This document shows, piece after piece, positions 1 to 6,454 of a DNA stretch of 41,219 nucleotides. Both the position numbers and the translations under genes were made by a program. Every line of letters starts with the position of its first letter. The first letter of the stretch is position 1. Under the pieces are notes generated by a model. The model saw nothing but the letters and a program-made list of their open reading frames with translations. It had not been told where the DNA came from and searched no databases. Source of the DNA: a bacterium (GTDB lineage Bacteria; Bacteroidota; Bacteroidia; Bacteroidales; P3); assembly GCA_014803485.1 (NCBI GenBank), contig JAAVBQ010000029.1:1-41219 (forward strand), given 5' to 3'.

Positions 1-203
1 ATGAAAATCTTATCGGCCTCTTTCCCTTCTCTCATTTTTTTGGTTTTTCCGAAGGATATTTGGGCAATAAATGCAAAGGCCTACCTTCGACAATGAACAA
101 TGGAAGAACGAACTACTCCTACGACTTTGACCATGATGGTTTCGTGTCAACCATCTATGTAAACGGAAAACCCGACTATCGAATTACCTACCTCAAAAAA
201 TAG
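1..203 (+). CDS. C-terminal fragment of a lipoprotein-like protein (partial, 5' end outside window)
   Basis: An open frame enters from the left edge (first whole codon at base 3) and ends at TAG 201-203, giving about 66 residues. It is missing from the ORF track because no start lies inside the window. The motif GYLGNKCKGLP and the final YLKK closely match GYFSNFCKRFP and the terminal YLKK of the lipoprotein encoded at 5332-6129, so I read it as the tail of a paralogue. The run YSYDFDHDGFV resembles the short beta-strand repeats of Bacteroidota lipoproteins of the DUF4595 kind, but that family name is a guess. Function is unknown. A strong terminator follows 22 bases after the stop. Confidence 0.6.
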   Translation, partial: ENLIGLFPFSHFFGFSEGYLGNKCKGLPSTMNNGRTNYSYDFDHDGFVSTIYVNGKPDYRITYLKK

Positions 204-216
204 TTTTTGCAAAAAC
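203..216. repeat. 14-bp palindrome GTTTTTGCAAAAAC
   Basis: A perfect palindrome overlaps the stop codon of the partial lipoprotein gene. Its right part (TTGCAAAAACAAAG, 207-220) recurs exactly at 933-946 on the other side of the repressor-like gene. Function unknown; it may be a protein-binding site or simply AT-rich leader sequence. Confidence 0.35.
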
Positions 217-225
217 AAAGAAGAG

Positions 226-253
226 GGGCAGTCCATTGCGGACTGCCCTTTTG
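226..253. terminator. Bidirectional intrinsic terminator
   Basis: A 9-bp perfect stem GGGCAGTCC / GGACTGCCC with loop ATTGC is followed by TTTTG on the + strand and preceded by A-rich sequence. It lies between two converging genes, the partial lipoprotein (+) and the regulator (-), so it probably ends both transcripts. Confidence 0.8.
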
Positions 254-254
254 T

Positions 255-881
255 TTATCTATCCTTGTGTTGCTTCTTGATATACTTCTCCAACCTGTTC
301 ACCTTGGCTTTCAAGGCTTCCATCTCTGCCAGAATCTTCTTTATCGTCCTGAGCGAAACCACCTCCTCCTGTTTCAACATAGCACCCTTACCGTTCAGAA
401 CCCACTCCATATTGAGGCGCGGATAGGTCGTCTCGATGTCCGCCAGCTGCCGCAACGTCAAATCCTCCTTTAACGCCTTGTCGTAAGCCCTGCGCGTCCA
501 CTTCAACTGCTCCAACGCCACCTTAATCTGGATATTCTCCGCATACAGAAAAGTTACGAAGCGGTCCACCTTCCGCATCTCCCCCTGCGGCGCCGTTTCA
601 TTCCGCTTGTACAGCATTTCCTCCTCTCCGGTTATTACCCAACCTATATTAATCTTGGAATCTAAAACTTTTATCTTTTCTAATAGCTTTTGAGGAACAG
701 GTGCATCCCCTTTCAATATACGCCAAAAACTTGGATAAGCTTTATATCCCAACAAAAAGCCCAAGTCTCTACGACTTTTTGCCACCGCGCAACCAATTAA
801 ATAATCACACACTTCACAAAACCTCACCGCCTGTTGTTTAAGGAGTTTTTCCTCCAACATTCCTTTTTCTTGTTTTTTCAT
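255..881 (-). CDS. Double-HTH phage-repressor-like regulator with C-terminal coiled coil
   Basis: The predicted 208-residue protein looks like the XRE/CI-like repressors common in Bacteroidales mobile elements. The first half contains a helix-turn-helix-like stretch ending in NIGWVITGEEEML. The second half repeats the pattern and ends in NMEWVLNGKGAML; this 'xxWxxxGxGxML' ending is typical of the family. The last ~30 residues form a Lys/Glu/Leu-rich coiled coil, probably for dimerisation. The ORF track begins at 977, but its first 32 residues are AT-rich leader translation, so I use the ATG at 881 (860 is an alternative). The gene diverges from the 980-5016 operon and its start lies inside that operon's promoter, which suggests it controls the operon and itself. 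The exact DNA target is inferred, not shown. Confidence 0.75.
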   Translation of the reverse strand: MKKQEKGMLEEKLLKQQAVRFCEVCDYLIGCAVAKSRRDLGFLLGYKAYPSFWRILKGDAPVPQKLLEKIKVLDSKINIGWVITGEEEMLYKRNETAPQGEMRKVDRFVTFLYAENIQIKVALEQLKWTRRAYDKALKEDLTLRQLADIETTYPRLNMEWVLNGKGAMLKQEEVVSLRTIKKILAEMEALKAKVNRLEKYIKKQHKDR

Positions 882-899
882 ATAGTTTATGTACTTTTG
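870..899 (+). promoter_or_regulatory. Promoter of the 980-5016 accessory operon
   Basis: A Bacteroidota-type promoter: -33 box TTG (870-872), 19-bp spacer, -7 box TACTTTTG (892-899), matching TTTG-N19-TAnnTTTG apart from one base. Transcription would start near 906 and give a leader of about 75 bases. The regulator's ATG (881, opposite strand) lies between the two boxes, so transcription of one gene could interfere with the other. Confidence 0.6.
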
Positions 900-905
900 T
901 GAAAG

Positions 906-930
906 AATGTATACATAAAATATATACATT
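906..930. promoter_or_regulatory. Inverted-repeat operator candidate
   Basis: AATGTATA (906-913) and TATACATT (923-930) form a perfect 8-bp inverted repeat around a 9-bp AT-rich spacer. The left arm also lies in a 10-bp palindrome ATGTATACAT (907-916). It sits at the predicted transcription start of the + operon and upstream of the divergent regulator, the expected position for an autoregulatory repressor site. Binding itself is an inference. Confidence 0.5.
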
Positions 931-979
931 ACTTGCAAAAACAAAGTATATAACAATACTTTACGCAAATATAACAAAC

Positions 980-1228
980 ATGAAAGACTTTCGCATAGGT
1001 GAAAATTTCAGCAAGTTCGGCGCCACCTACACGGTGCGCGCCGGCGGAGGGTGTACCTGCTGCGCCTTCCACGGGCAGCCGGACATCTGCTCCACCCTCG
1101 CCTGCCGTGGCGATGAGCGCGGTGACGGCCGCAACGTGCATTTCGACGGCATCCCCCTCACACCCGGCATCCTGTCGTCGGCGGCCGCCACCTCCGGCGA
1201 ACGTGCCTTTAACCTTATAAAACGATAG
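980..1228 (+). CDS. Small Cys-rich protein, possible zinc ribbon (82 aa)
   Basis: The start is the ATG at 980 (MKDFRIG), not the upstream ORF-track start at 899, which lies in the promoter. Residues 25-42 hold Cys25, Cys27, Cys28, Cys37 and Cys42, followed by an ERGDGRNVHF segment. Small proteins of the form C-x2-C...C...C..ER.DG..V.F occur in Bacteroidales phages and mobile elements, mostly unnamed; the resemblance is from memory. Four of the cysteines could bind zinc. It is the first gene of the operon under the putative repressor, 4 bases before the next gene. Function unknown. Confidence 0.6.
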   Translation: MKDFRIGENFSKFGATYTVRAGGGCTCCAFHGQPDICSTLACRGDERGDGRNVHFDGIPLTPGILSSAAATSGERAFNLIKR

Positions 1229-1232
1229 CATT

Positions 1233-1610
1233 ATGTATGTAGTTGACACAAGAGCCTCTATTTTAATCTGCGTCGGACTCCTATTCTTTTTAGTGGCGAT
1301 GCTGATGGTACGCTATGTATGGTTAAACGATATAGACCTGGACAGACTACAAAAGAGAGGTATTCTTATCTCGGCCTTCATCCTGCTCACGGTACCCGTC
1401 GTTTGCTTTTTCGAAATCAAGAAAAATAATCCGCCAACAAGAGTACCCACAACTCGTGAACTTATCAAGGAAATATCGAACCAACAGCACGCAACGGACA
1501 GCCTCATGTCCGCCCGTTTGATTCACCTGGAAGAACTATGCGACAGCCTGCGCCTGATAGCCACCCAAAATTCAGAAACAGAAAACCTTGCAACTAAACA
1601 TCATGAGTGA
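1233..1610 (+). CDS. Small two-TM membrane protein, copy A
   Basis: A 125-residue protein with two hydrophobic segments (about residues 8-28 and 45-62), then a polar, probably cytoplasmic, tail of about 60 residues containing LEELCDSLRL. The same arrangement and the motif LEKLCDSLQL occur in the 4284-4613 product, so the two are probably related. The stop overlaps the start of the next gene by 8 bases (ATGAGTGA), indicating translational coupling. No known function recognised. Confidence 0.65.
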   Translation: MYVVDTRASILICVGLLFFLVAMLMVRYVWLNDIDLDRLQKRGILISAFILLTVPVVCFFEIKKNNPPTRVPTTRELIKEISNQQHATDSLMSARLIHLEELCDSLRLIATQNSETENLATKHHE

Positions 1611-1962
1611 CATATACACCACCCAAGAAGAACTGACCACCGTGGTAAAACAGGTGGTCGAAAAAGTGATTGACCGCCATCTGCGCATCATGTACGCCAA
1701 TGCCCGCCATTCGGTTCAGGCCAGCCCCCGGCTTTCGTCGGTGGGTTTCCTTGTCGGCCTGGACGAGATATGCGGCTTCCTGCATTGCTCCCGTCCCACC
1801 GCCATCAAGCAACTGAACACGACTTTGAAACGCGCCGTGCTGTCCGGCAAGGGCGGGAAACGCTATATGCTGGACGGCGACATGGCGGCGCGGCTCCTCT
1901 CCCATGCAGCGGAACGGAATCGCAAAACCGTGAACACACCCAAATGCAAGAAACATGATTGA
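1603..1962 (+). CDS. DUF3853-like helix-turn-helix protein, copy A
   Basis: The protein has 119 residues from the ATG at 1603; the track's start at 1588 lies further inside the previous gene. The C-terminal half (GLDEICGFLHCSRPTAIKQL..., then KRYMLDGDMAARLL) fits the small winged/HTH domain of DUF3853 proteins, known from Bacteroides mobilisable elements and probably DNA-binding. The N-terminus is an amphipathic helix region. A second, clearer family member ends the operon (4666-5016). The stop overlaps the primase-like gene by 8 bases. Possible roles are an element-specific regulator or replication accessory protein; sequence alone cannot decide. Confidence 0.6.
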   Translation: MSDIYTTQEELTTVVKQVVEKVIDRHLRIMYANARHSVQASPRLSSVGFLVGLDEICGFLHCSRPTAIKQLNTTLKRAVLSGKGGKRYMLDGDMAARLLSHAAERNRKTVNTPKCKKHD

Positions 1963-2929
1963 CATAAGCCTTATCCGACAGATTCCCATTGAGAACTGGC
2001 TTGCCTCACGCGGCATCGAGCCGGTCCGTCAGAACGGCCACGACCTGTGGTACCACTCGCCCCTGCGACAAGGCGACCGCACCCCCTCCTTCGTGGTACA
2101 CCGCAACTCCAATTTCTGGAAGGACTTTTCTTCCGGCGAGGGCGGCAGCATCATCGACCTGGCCATGCATCTGAACCAGCGCCCCTATATCGACACCATC
2201 ATGATGTTGTCGGACTTCGCCCCCGAGGCCAAGCAATACACGCCGATGATGCCGGCATTGGGCGGCCCCGGGGATAGCGCCGCCACACCCCGCTCGTTCG
2301 AACTGCTCAAGGTGAAGCCTTTCGGCGGGAACCAAAGCCTGGTGGATTATGTGCGGCAACGGAACATAGACCCGTCCGTGGCGACACGCTACGGATTACA
2401 GGAAGTCTATTATCTCAACAGCCGTGGCCGACGGTGCTTCGCGCTCGGCTTCCCGAACGACAGCGGCGGCTACGAAATCCGCAATCCCTACTTCAAGGGC
2501 ACCATCGGCAACAAGGCCATCACCACCATTTCCGCCAAAGACCCTTCGGTGGCGGCAGTCTTCGAGGGCTTCACCGACTATCTGTCCTACCGCCAGCTGC
2601 ACCCCGAGTTCCGCGGCATGGCGGTTGTGCTCAATTCCACCGCCCTGGCGGAGCGTGCCGTCCCCGTCCTGCAGGAGTGTCGGGAAGTGACCCTGCTGCT
2701 GGACAATGATGCCGCCGGCAACGAAAAGACGGCTGAAATCACCGCCCGTCTCGCCCAGCTCGCACCGAGCTGCCAAGTAAAGGACGGACGCACCGAATAC
2801 GCCGCCCACAATGACCTGAACGATTACCTGCGGGCCTCTTCCATGAATGAAAAGACGACACGGAGGGAAGAGGTACGACGGGCGGCACCCATGCCGAACA
2901 AGCATAAATCACACACTCATAAATTTTAA
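1955..2929 (+). CDS. Toprim-domain primase-like protein with degenerate CHC2-type N-terminus
   Basis: A 324-residue protein. The N-terminus (about 1-75) follows the layout of the DnaG zinc-binding domain (WYHSPLRQGDRTPSF...GGSIIDLAM) but has no zinc cysteines. A toprim fold follows, with the conserved Glu in VFEGFTDYL (E204) and the DxD pair in LLLDNDAAG (D250, D252). This short form is common in Bacteroidales mobilisable elements and is thought to act in element DNA replication. It lacks helicase and full RNA-polymerase domains, so primase activity is uncertain. The Lys/His-rich C-terminus may bind DNA. It lies two genes upstream of an SSB gene, consistent with a replication role. Confidence 0.8.
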   Translation: MIDISLIRQIPIENWLASRGIEPVRQNGHDLWYHSPLRQGDRTPSFVVHRNSNFWKDFSSGEGGSIIDLAMHLNQRPYIDTIMMLSDFAPEAKQYTPMMPALGGPGDSAATPRSFELLKVKPFGGNQSLVDYVRQRNIDPSVATRYGLQEVYYLNSRGRRCFALGFPNDSGGYEIRNPYFKGTIGNKAITTISAKDPSVAAVFEGFTDYLSYRQLHPEFRGMAVVLNSTALAERAVPVLQECREVTLLLDNDAAGNEKTAEITARLAQLAPSCQVKDGRTEYAAHNDLNDYLRASSMNEKTTRREEVRRAAPMPNKHKSHTHKF

Positions 2930-2940
2930 AGAGCCTCATC

Positions 2941-3435
2941 ATGATTAACCCTTTCAAGCCCTCCCCTGCCGACGCGCCCGAAAACCGCGATATATGCTTC
3001 CGATACAACCGCTATCGCCGTTATCTCGGCCGCCAGCGACGCCGTGAAAAACGGCGCAATATGTCGCTGTACGTCATGCTGCCCGTCATGGCGGCGGCCT
3101 TAATCATATCGTTGTATCACACTTTCGCACCCAAGCGGCAATTGCTGCCCACTGCGGAGAGTGCGGGCGTGAACCTTCTGCCCGACAGATTCCTCCAATC
3201 CCTCGACAACGCTTCCACACGGCTCGACAGCATCCTGCACGTGTTTATGCCCGACGACAGTGTGTCGGCCCGACAACTGCGGGAGAGGTTCGATTCCTTG
3301 GATCCGAACTTCGACCTCTTTCTGGGAGAGCCGGGGCTCGGCACCTTCCTGAATGTGGTTTCCGCCTGTGCGGAATTCGCCTCTGTCGGAAAACAGGCCG
3401 AGGCCCAAACGGAAAAACAACCCGAAAAAAGATAG
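2941..3435 (+). CDS. Hypothetical single-TM protein
   Basis: A 164-residue protein. It begins with a very basic segment (RYNRYRRYLGRQRRREKRR), then one transmembrane helix at about residues 41-60, then a longer predicted external or periplasmic part with SLDNASTRLDSILHVF and an acidic middle. The tail is rich in Gln, Glu and Lys. By the positive-inside rule the basic N-terminus stays in the cytoplasm. It stands 11 bases after the primase-like gene and 2 bases before ssb. No family recognised. Confidence 0.6.
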   Translation: MINPFKPSPADAPENRDICFRYNRYRRYLGRQRRREKRRNMSLYVMLPVMAAALIISLYHTFAPKRQLLPTAESAGVNLLPDRFLQSLDNASTRLDSILHVFMPDDSVSARQLRERFDSLDPNFDLFLGEPGLGTFLNVVSACAEFASVGKQAEAQTEKQPEKR

Positions 3436-3437
3436 CC

Positions 3438-3860
3438 ATGGCGGGATTTTTAGCAGCGGAACTAGTCGGCCGCATCGGGCAGCCGGCAAAATGGAACGAA
3501 CGGGAACGTCGCTACCTCACGTTCTCGGTGGCGCATAATGTTACAGCGGGGCGCAACGGCATACCGCCCGAAGTGTTGTGGGTTTCCTGCATTTGGTTCG
3601 AAGCGCCCCAAAAAATTGCGGAATACCTCACCGCCGGCACGGAGGTGTTTGTGCGGGGCAGGTTGTCGGTCCACACCTACCGCACTTCGCAGGAGGAAAC
3701 CAAAGTATCGCTCGACATCACCGTCAGCGAGCTCAAAATCCTGCATACCGCCGCCCGCAAGAACGAGGACGGCGGGCAACAGGCCGCCGATCCGTCGGCT
3801 TCTCCGGAGGGCAAGGAACTGGATGCGGCGCAGGATAAAACCTTTTATAGGGATTTTTAA
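3438..3860 (+). CDS. ssb: Single-stranded DNA-binding protein (element-encoded SSB)
   Basis: A 140-residue protein with an N-terminal OB fold: LVGRIGQPAKWNERERRYLTFSVA, then LWVSCIWFE and TEVFVRGRLSVHTY, which follow the strand order of bacterial SSB. The C-terminus ends in DKTFYRDF, acidic/aromatic and reminiscent of the SSB tip that recruits partner proteins, though not the classical DDDIPF. It coats single-stranded DNA, probably during replication or transfer of this element, since the chromosome should carry its own housekeeping ssb elsewhere. Its stop and the next start share one base (TAATG). Confidence 0.85.
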   Translation: MAGFLAAELVGRIGQPAKWNERERRYLTFSVAHNVTAGRNGIPPEVLWVSCIWFEAPQKIAEYLTAGTEVFVRGRLSVHTYRTSQEETKVSLDITVSELKILHTAARKNEDGGQQAADPSASPEGKELDAAQDKTFYRDF

Positions 3861-4252
3861 TGGAGACACTGACGGAAATACAATCGACCGCGAACACATG
3901 GGAATCCTTTGTCCGCATACGAAGAAACGGACAGGTATTCTTCTCTCGGGCGGCGGTGGAACGCCTCCACCTGTCGGCCGGCGACCCGATATGGTTCCTG
4001 ACCGACACCCAAGACGGAAAGGCCTGGTTTTTCCTACGCACCTACGGACAAGCCGCAGGCAAGACACTCCTACGCTGTGTTCCGGGTGGCCAAAGCCTGG
4101 TGTGCAACCACCTCACCTTCAGCCGACAGTTGTTTGCCGCGCTGGAGAAACACAACCCCGCGATTCAGGAATACAATACGTATAAATGCCTGCTGGCCAC
4201 CACCGCCGACGAAAACGGATTGTATTCCATCATGACCGATAAGATTTTATAA
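3860..4252 (+). CDS. Hypothetical protein (130 aa)
   Basis: A soluble protein with no signal peptide or membrane segment and no family that I recognise. The N-terminal half (VRIRRNGQVFFSRAAVERLHLSAGDPIWFL) resembles in rhythm a small DNA-binding or SpoVT/AbrB-like beta-strand unit, where a gene product 'uses' a short swapped-hairpin fold, but this is weak. It is translationally coupled to ssb. Base composition is high-GC like its upstream neighbours, whereas the next two genes are visibly more AT-rich. Confidence 0.55.
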   Translation: METLTEIQSTANTWESFVRIRRNGQVFFSRAAVERLHLSAGDPIWFLTDTQDGKAWFFLRTYGQAAGKTLLRCVPGGQSLVCNHLTFSRQLFAALEKHNPAIQEYNTYKCLLATTADENGLYSIMTDKIL

Positions 4253-4283
4253 CAATACCTATAAACCCTAAAAAAATAATCCT

Positions 4284-4613
4284 ATGCTCGAAGTAATCGC
4301 TCTCATCGTAATCTTCTTATGTTTCATTGTCTCATTGGTGTGCGTGGTATACAGTACGTACCCAAAAAACATTAAGCTTGCTATGTTCTTCGCATACTTT
4401 ACGGCCATGGCTATTTTCTCATGGCAGGCAGTCAAGGCTTATAAGGATATGCTAAACGAAAAGGAAGAGCGCACGCGCTATGTGGAGGAAAGCACACATA
4501 CTTCGTTAGAGAAGTTGTGCGACAGCCTACAACTGGAGCACGTTATTGAAGAAAGCTACGTGACCCTTACTGACAGCACCATCGATATACACTTATTGTT
4601 AAACAAACGATAA
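4284..4613 (+). CDS. Small two-TM membrane protein, copy B
   Basis: A 109-residue protein with two hydrophobic segments (about 3-24 and 34-50) and a polar tail containing LEKLCDSLQL, the counterpart of LEELCDSLRL in the 1233-1610 product. Like copy A it is followed by a DUF3853-type gene, so the pair seems duplicated. A 31-base gap separates it from the preceding gene. Function unknown. Confidence 0.6.
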   Translation: MLEVIALIVIFLCFIVSLVCVVYSTYPKNIKLAMFFAYFTAMAIFSWQAVKAYKDMLNEKEERTRYVEESTHTSLEKLCDSLQLEHVIEESYVTLTDSTIDIHLLLNKR

Positions 4614-4665
4614 GCCATATCCAACAACATACATTTTTGTAACCCCACGCAAAAGAGAAACGACT

Positions 4666-5016
4666 ATGGATATTGATGTACAGGCCTTGCTCAAGAAACC
4701 CATCATGGAGATGACCGGAGAGGAATTCTTGGCCTTATCGAATGCGCGCGCCACACAGGCGATACAGGAAAAACCGCATACGGAACCCATAGCCCATACC
4801 ACCAAGTATGAAGCGACACAATACGTTTTCGGGCTGGAGGGAATCGGAAAGTTATTGGGTGTGGGTAAATCCACCGCCGCCTATTACAGGAAAACCTTCC
4901 TTGCCTCCGCCATCATTCAAGGTGGCCCCCATTGCAAGATTAGAATCGACCGTTCGGAAGCCTTGCGGCTTTTCGAAGAACATATGGGGAAAAACGGTAT
5001 TATAGGGAGTGTTTGA
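4666..5016 (+). CDS. DUF3853 family HTH protein, copy B
   Basis: A 116-residue protein with the family hallmarks: an N-terminal segment MDIDVQALLKKPIMEMTGEEFLAL, then YVFGLEGIGKLLGVGKSTAAYYRK, a helix-turn-helix of the excisionase/MerR-like shape, and a final KIRIDRSEALRLFEEH. DUF3853 proteins occur in Bacteroides mobilisable elements and are assumed to bind DNA. It is the last gene of the operon; a hairpin with a T-rich tail lies about 160 bases downstream. Copy A (1603-1962) is more divergent. Confidence 0.75.
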   Translation: MDIDVQALLKKPIMEMTGEEFLALSNARATQAIQEKPHTEPIAHTTKYEATQYVFGLEGIGKLLGVGKSTAAYYRKTFLASAIIQGGPHCKIRIDRSEALRLFEEHMGKNGIIGSV

Positions 5017-5173
5017 TTAAGGAAAATTTTCATAATTTCGCATAAATGATACCATAAAAACACAAACAGTGAGCCATACGGCACCCACAATACGTGTTGT
5101 ATATTGTGTTTTAAATTATACAACAGACTGAATACCAATACAAGTTAGAGTCCCCGTGGGAGTACGAAGATTA

Positions 5174-5222
5174 AACACCCAATTTTACACCTTCTGTATG
5201 TAGAGCTGGGTGTTCTTGTTTT
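5174..5222 (+). terminator. Possible terminator of the accessory operon
   Basis: AACACCCA (5174-5181) pairs with TGGGTGTT (5207-5214) around a 25-base loop and is followed by CTTGTTTTTAGG. The stem is perfect but the loop is long, so confidence is moderate. Confidence 0.5.
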
Positions 5223-5270
5223 TAGGCCTCTACATAAAATTTCGGGAAAAACTTGATGAAATTGTAGAAC

Positions 5271-5305
5271 AAAAAAGGGGGTTCACCACGTTCTAAAGTG
5301 CCCCC
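5271..5305 (-). terminator. Terminator of the lipoprotein gene
   Basis: Read on the minus strand, a C/G stem of five pairs plus an inner GTG/CAC stem is followed directly by TTTTTTG. It begins about 26 bases after the stop of the 5332-6129 gene, the right place for an intrinsic terminator. Confidence 0.6.
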
Positions 5306-5331
5306 CCGCCTTTTCTTATCGGTGTCCAATA

Positions 5332-6129
5332 TTATTTCTTCAGATAAGAAACTTTCGTGTGAACATCACCTTCACCATCAACATTAAATTCGATAAAGGA
5401 TTCAATAAAGTTGTCATCGCTAAAAGAGTATTCAAACACGTGATGAAACTCTTCTGAATGTTCTGGATATTTAATAGTTATTTCTGTCGGAAATCTTTTA
5501 CAGAAATTGCTGAAATAACCTTCAACCATATAAATTGGATGGTCACTATATTCAAAACCTTTTAAAAAACAGATATTTGTTCGATTTTCTCTGTTGGATA
5601 AATAGGTATAATACTCTTCCCGTCCCTGTCCATCTTTAATTATAGACAATAGATCTTTTTCCCAACTATATTTTCTTGAGAACCAGTCTACATCATCTTG
5701 ATATTCTAACAATCGGCCGCTGGCATCATAAGAAATAGCGTGTGTGGTGGAAACAACCCGCCCGTTTTCCCATCTATAACAAGAATCAATCCGTCCGTTT
5801 ATTCCTTTTTTATAAACGATACTATCAGAACCATCTATAAACACTACAATTCTGTCCTGAAAATACTTATATTGATAACTTTCACGGATTTCGTTATTAA
5901 AACATTGTACAATGGATATGATTCTTTGGTGCTCATCATACTCAAATGAAAGAGAAGATAAATCGTTTTTACCATTAAAGGCTACGAATTCCTGCTCTAT
6001 CTTACTCACCAACCGGCGTCCGTGGCTATCGGTGACGTATTGGGAGGTTTCGGAAGTGGGTTTGTTGCAGGCGGTGACCAACAACAGAACCGCCGTAGCG
6101 GCAAGCACAAGGTGTAATAGTCTTTTCAT
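5332..6129 (-). CDS. Lipoprotein with YD-like beta repeats
   Basis: A 265-residue exported lipoprotein: residues 1-21 form a signal peptide ending in the lipobox LVTAC, so Cys21 or so would be lipidated. The mature part has several short units of the kind 'Y.Y....I....DGSDS', 'ISYDASGRLLEY' and 'SFEYDEHQRIISI', resembling the YD-type or DUF4595-like beta repeats of Bacteroidota surface lipoproteins. The C-terminus (GYFSNFCKRFP...YLKK) matches the fragment at the left edge, so the two genes are paralogues lying on opposite sides of the accessory operon. A -7 box lies at 6164-6171. Role unknown; probably cell envelope. Confidence 0.7.
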   Translation of the reverse strand: MKRLLHLVLAATAVLLLVTACNKPTSETSQYVTDSHGRRLVSKIEQEFVAFNGKNDLSSLSFEYDEHQRIISIVQCFNNEIRESYQYKYFQDRIVVFIDGSDSIVYKKGINGRIDSCYRWENGRVVSTTHAISYDASGRLLEYQDDVDWFSRKYSWEKDLLSIIKDGQGREEYYTYLSNRENRTNICFLKGFEYSDHPIYMVEGYFSNFCKRFPTEITIKYPEHSEEFHHVFEYSFSDDNFIESFIEFNVDGEGDVHTKVSYLKK

Positions 6130-6163
6130 ATTGCTTTTGTGTTTTAATGATACAATAAGGTGG

Positions 6164-6171
6164 CAAAAGTA
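6164..6171 (-). promoter_or_regulatory. -7 promoter box of the lipoprotein gene
   Basis: On the minus strand the sequence reads TACTTTTG, matching TAnnTTTG, 35 bases upstream of the ATG at 6129. No good -33 box at the usual distance. Confidence 0.5.
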
Positions 6172-6206
6172 AGTATTTTATTGGCCAAAATAAAATGTAA
6201 ATTATT

Positions 6207-6316
6207 GTATTTTATTATTATAAAAGGTTGTTTGCGGTCAAAAAAAATGCCAGGCCGCAGAAATTTATCTCCACACTCTCAACCCCATCCGCCCCTCTTT
6301 TATAATAATAAAATAC
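6207..6316. repeat. 19-bp perfect inverted repeats around a 72-bp centre
   Basis: GTATTTTATTATTATAAAA (6207-6225) and its exact reverse complement (6298-6316) enclose 72 bases. The centre is much more GC-rich than the arms (for example CAGGCCGCAG). It could be a small MITE-like element, a long stem-loop RNA or a cruciform site. I see no target duplication just outside the arms. Confidence 0.6.
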
Positions 6317-6454
6317 TCGACAAACGGACACATCATCTCAAAAAAAGTTATCAACAGGATAAGGAGTTTATTGTTTGTGGTTTGCTCCCCGCCAGCGTGC
6401 CTATCGCATTAACCTGTATGCAGGTTGTTAAACTGCTGGTTTATTTACTATTTA

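Larger units (their letters stand above)
5017..5331. other. Intergenic stretch with two terminators, no gene seen
   Basis: These 315 bases separate the + operon from the converging lipoprotein gene. They hold two hairpins (listed separately), a short inverted repeat ACAATA...TATTGT near 5090-5110 and a GC-rich patch GAGTCCCCGTGGGAGTAC near 5149. No ORF with coding character and no tRNA fold is visible. Confidence 0.6.
6130..6454. other. AT-rich intergenic stretch, no convincing gene
   Basis: The region holds the lipoprotein promoter, a 19-bp inverted repeat (listed separately) and a small hairpin AACCTG-TATG-CAGGTT at 6411-6426. The ORF 6160-6465 (101 aa) has low-complexity sequence, no family resemblance and no plausible start context, so I do not call it. 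Confidence 0.6.

Noticed and set aside
899-979. Longer N-terminus for the Cys-rich protein
   Set aside because: This sequence holds the -7 box, predicted start site and operator; the ATG at 980 is the natural start.
5145-5175. tRNA-like or attachment-site-like GC-rich patch GAGTCCCCGTGGGAG
   Set aside because: No cloverleaf can be drawn around it and no second copy is present in the window.
6348-6356. TTATCAACA, one change from a DnaA box
   Set aside because: A single weak box without a cluster; not enough for a replication origin even with parAB about 8 kb away.
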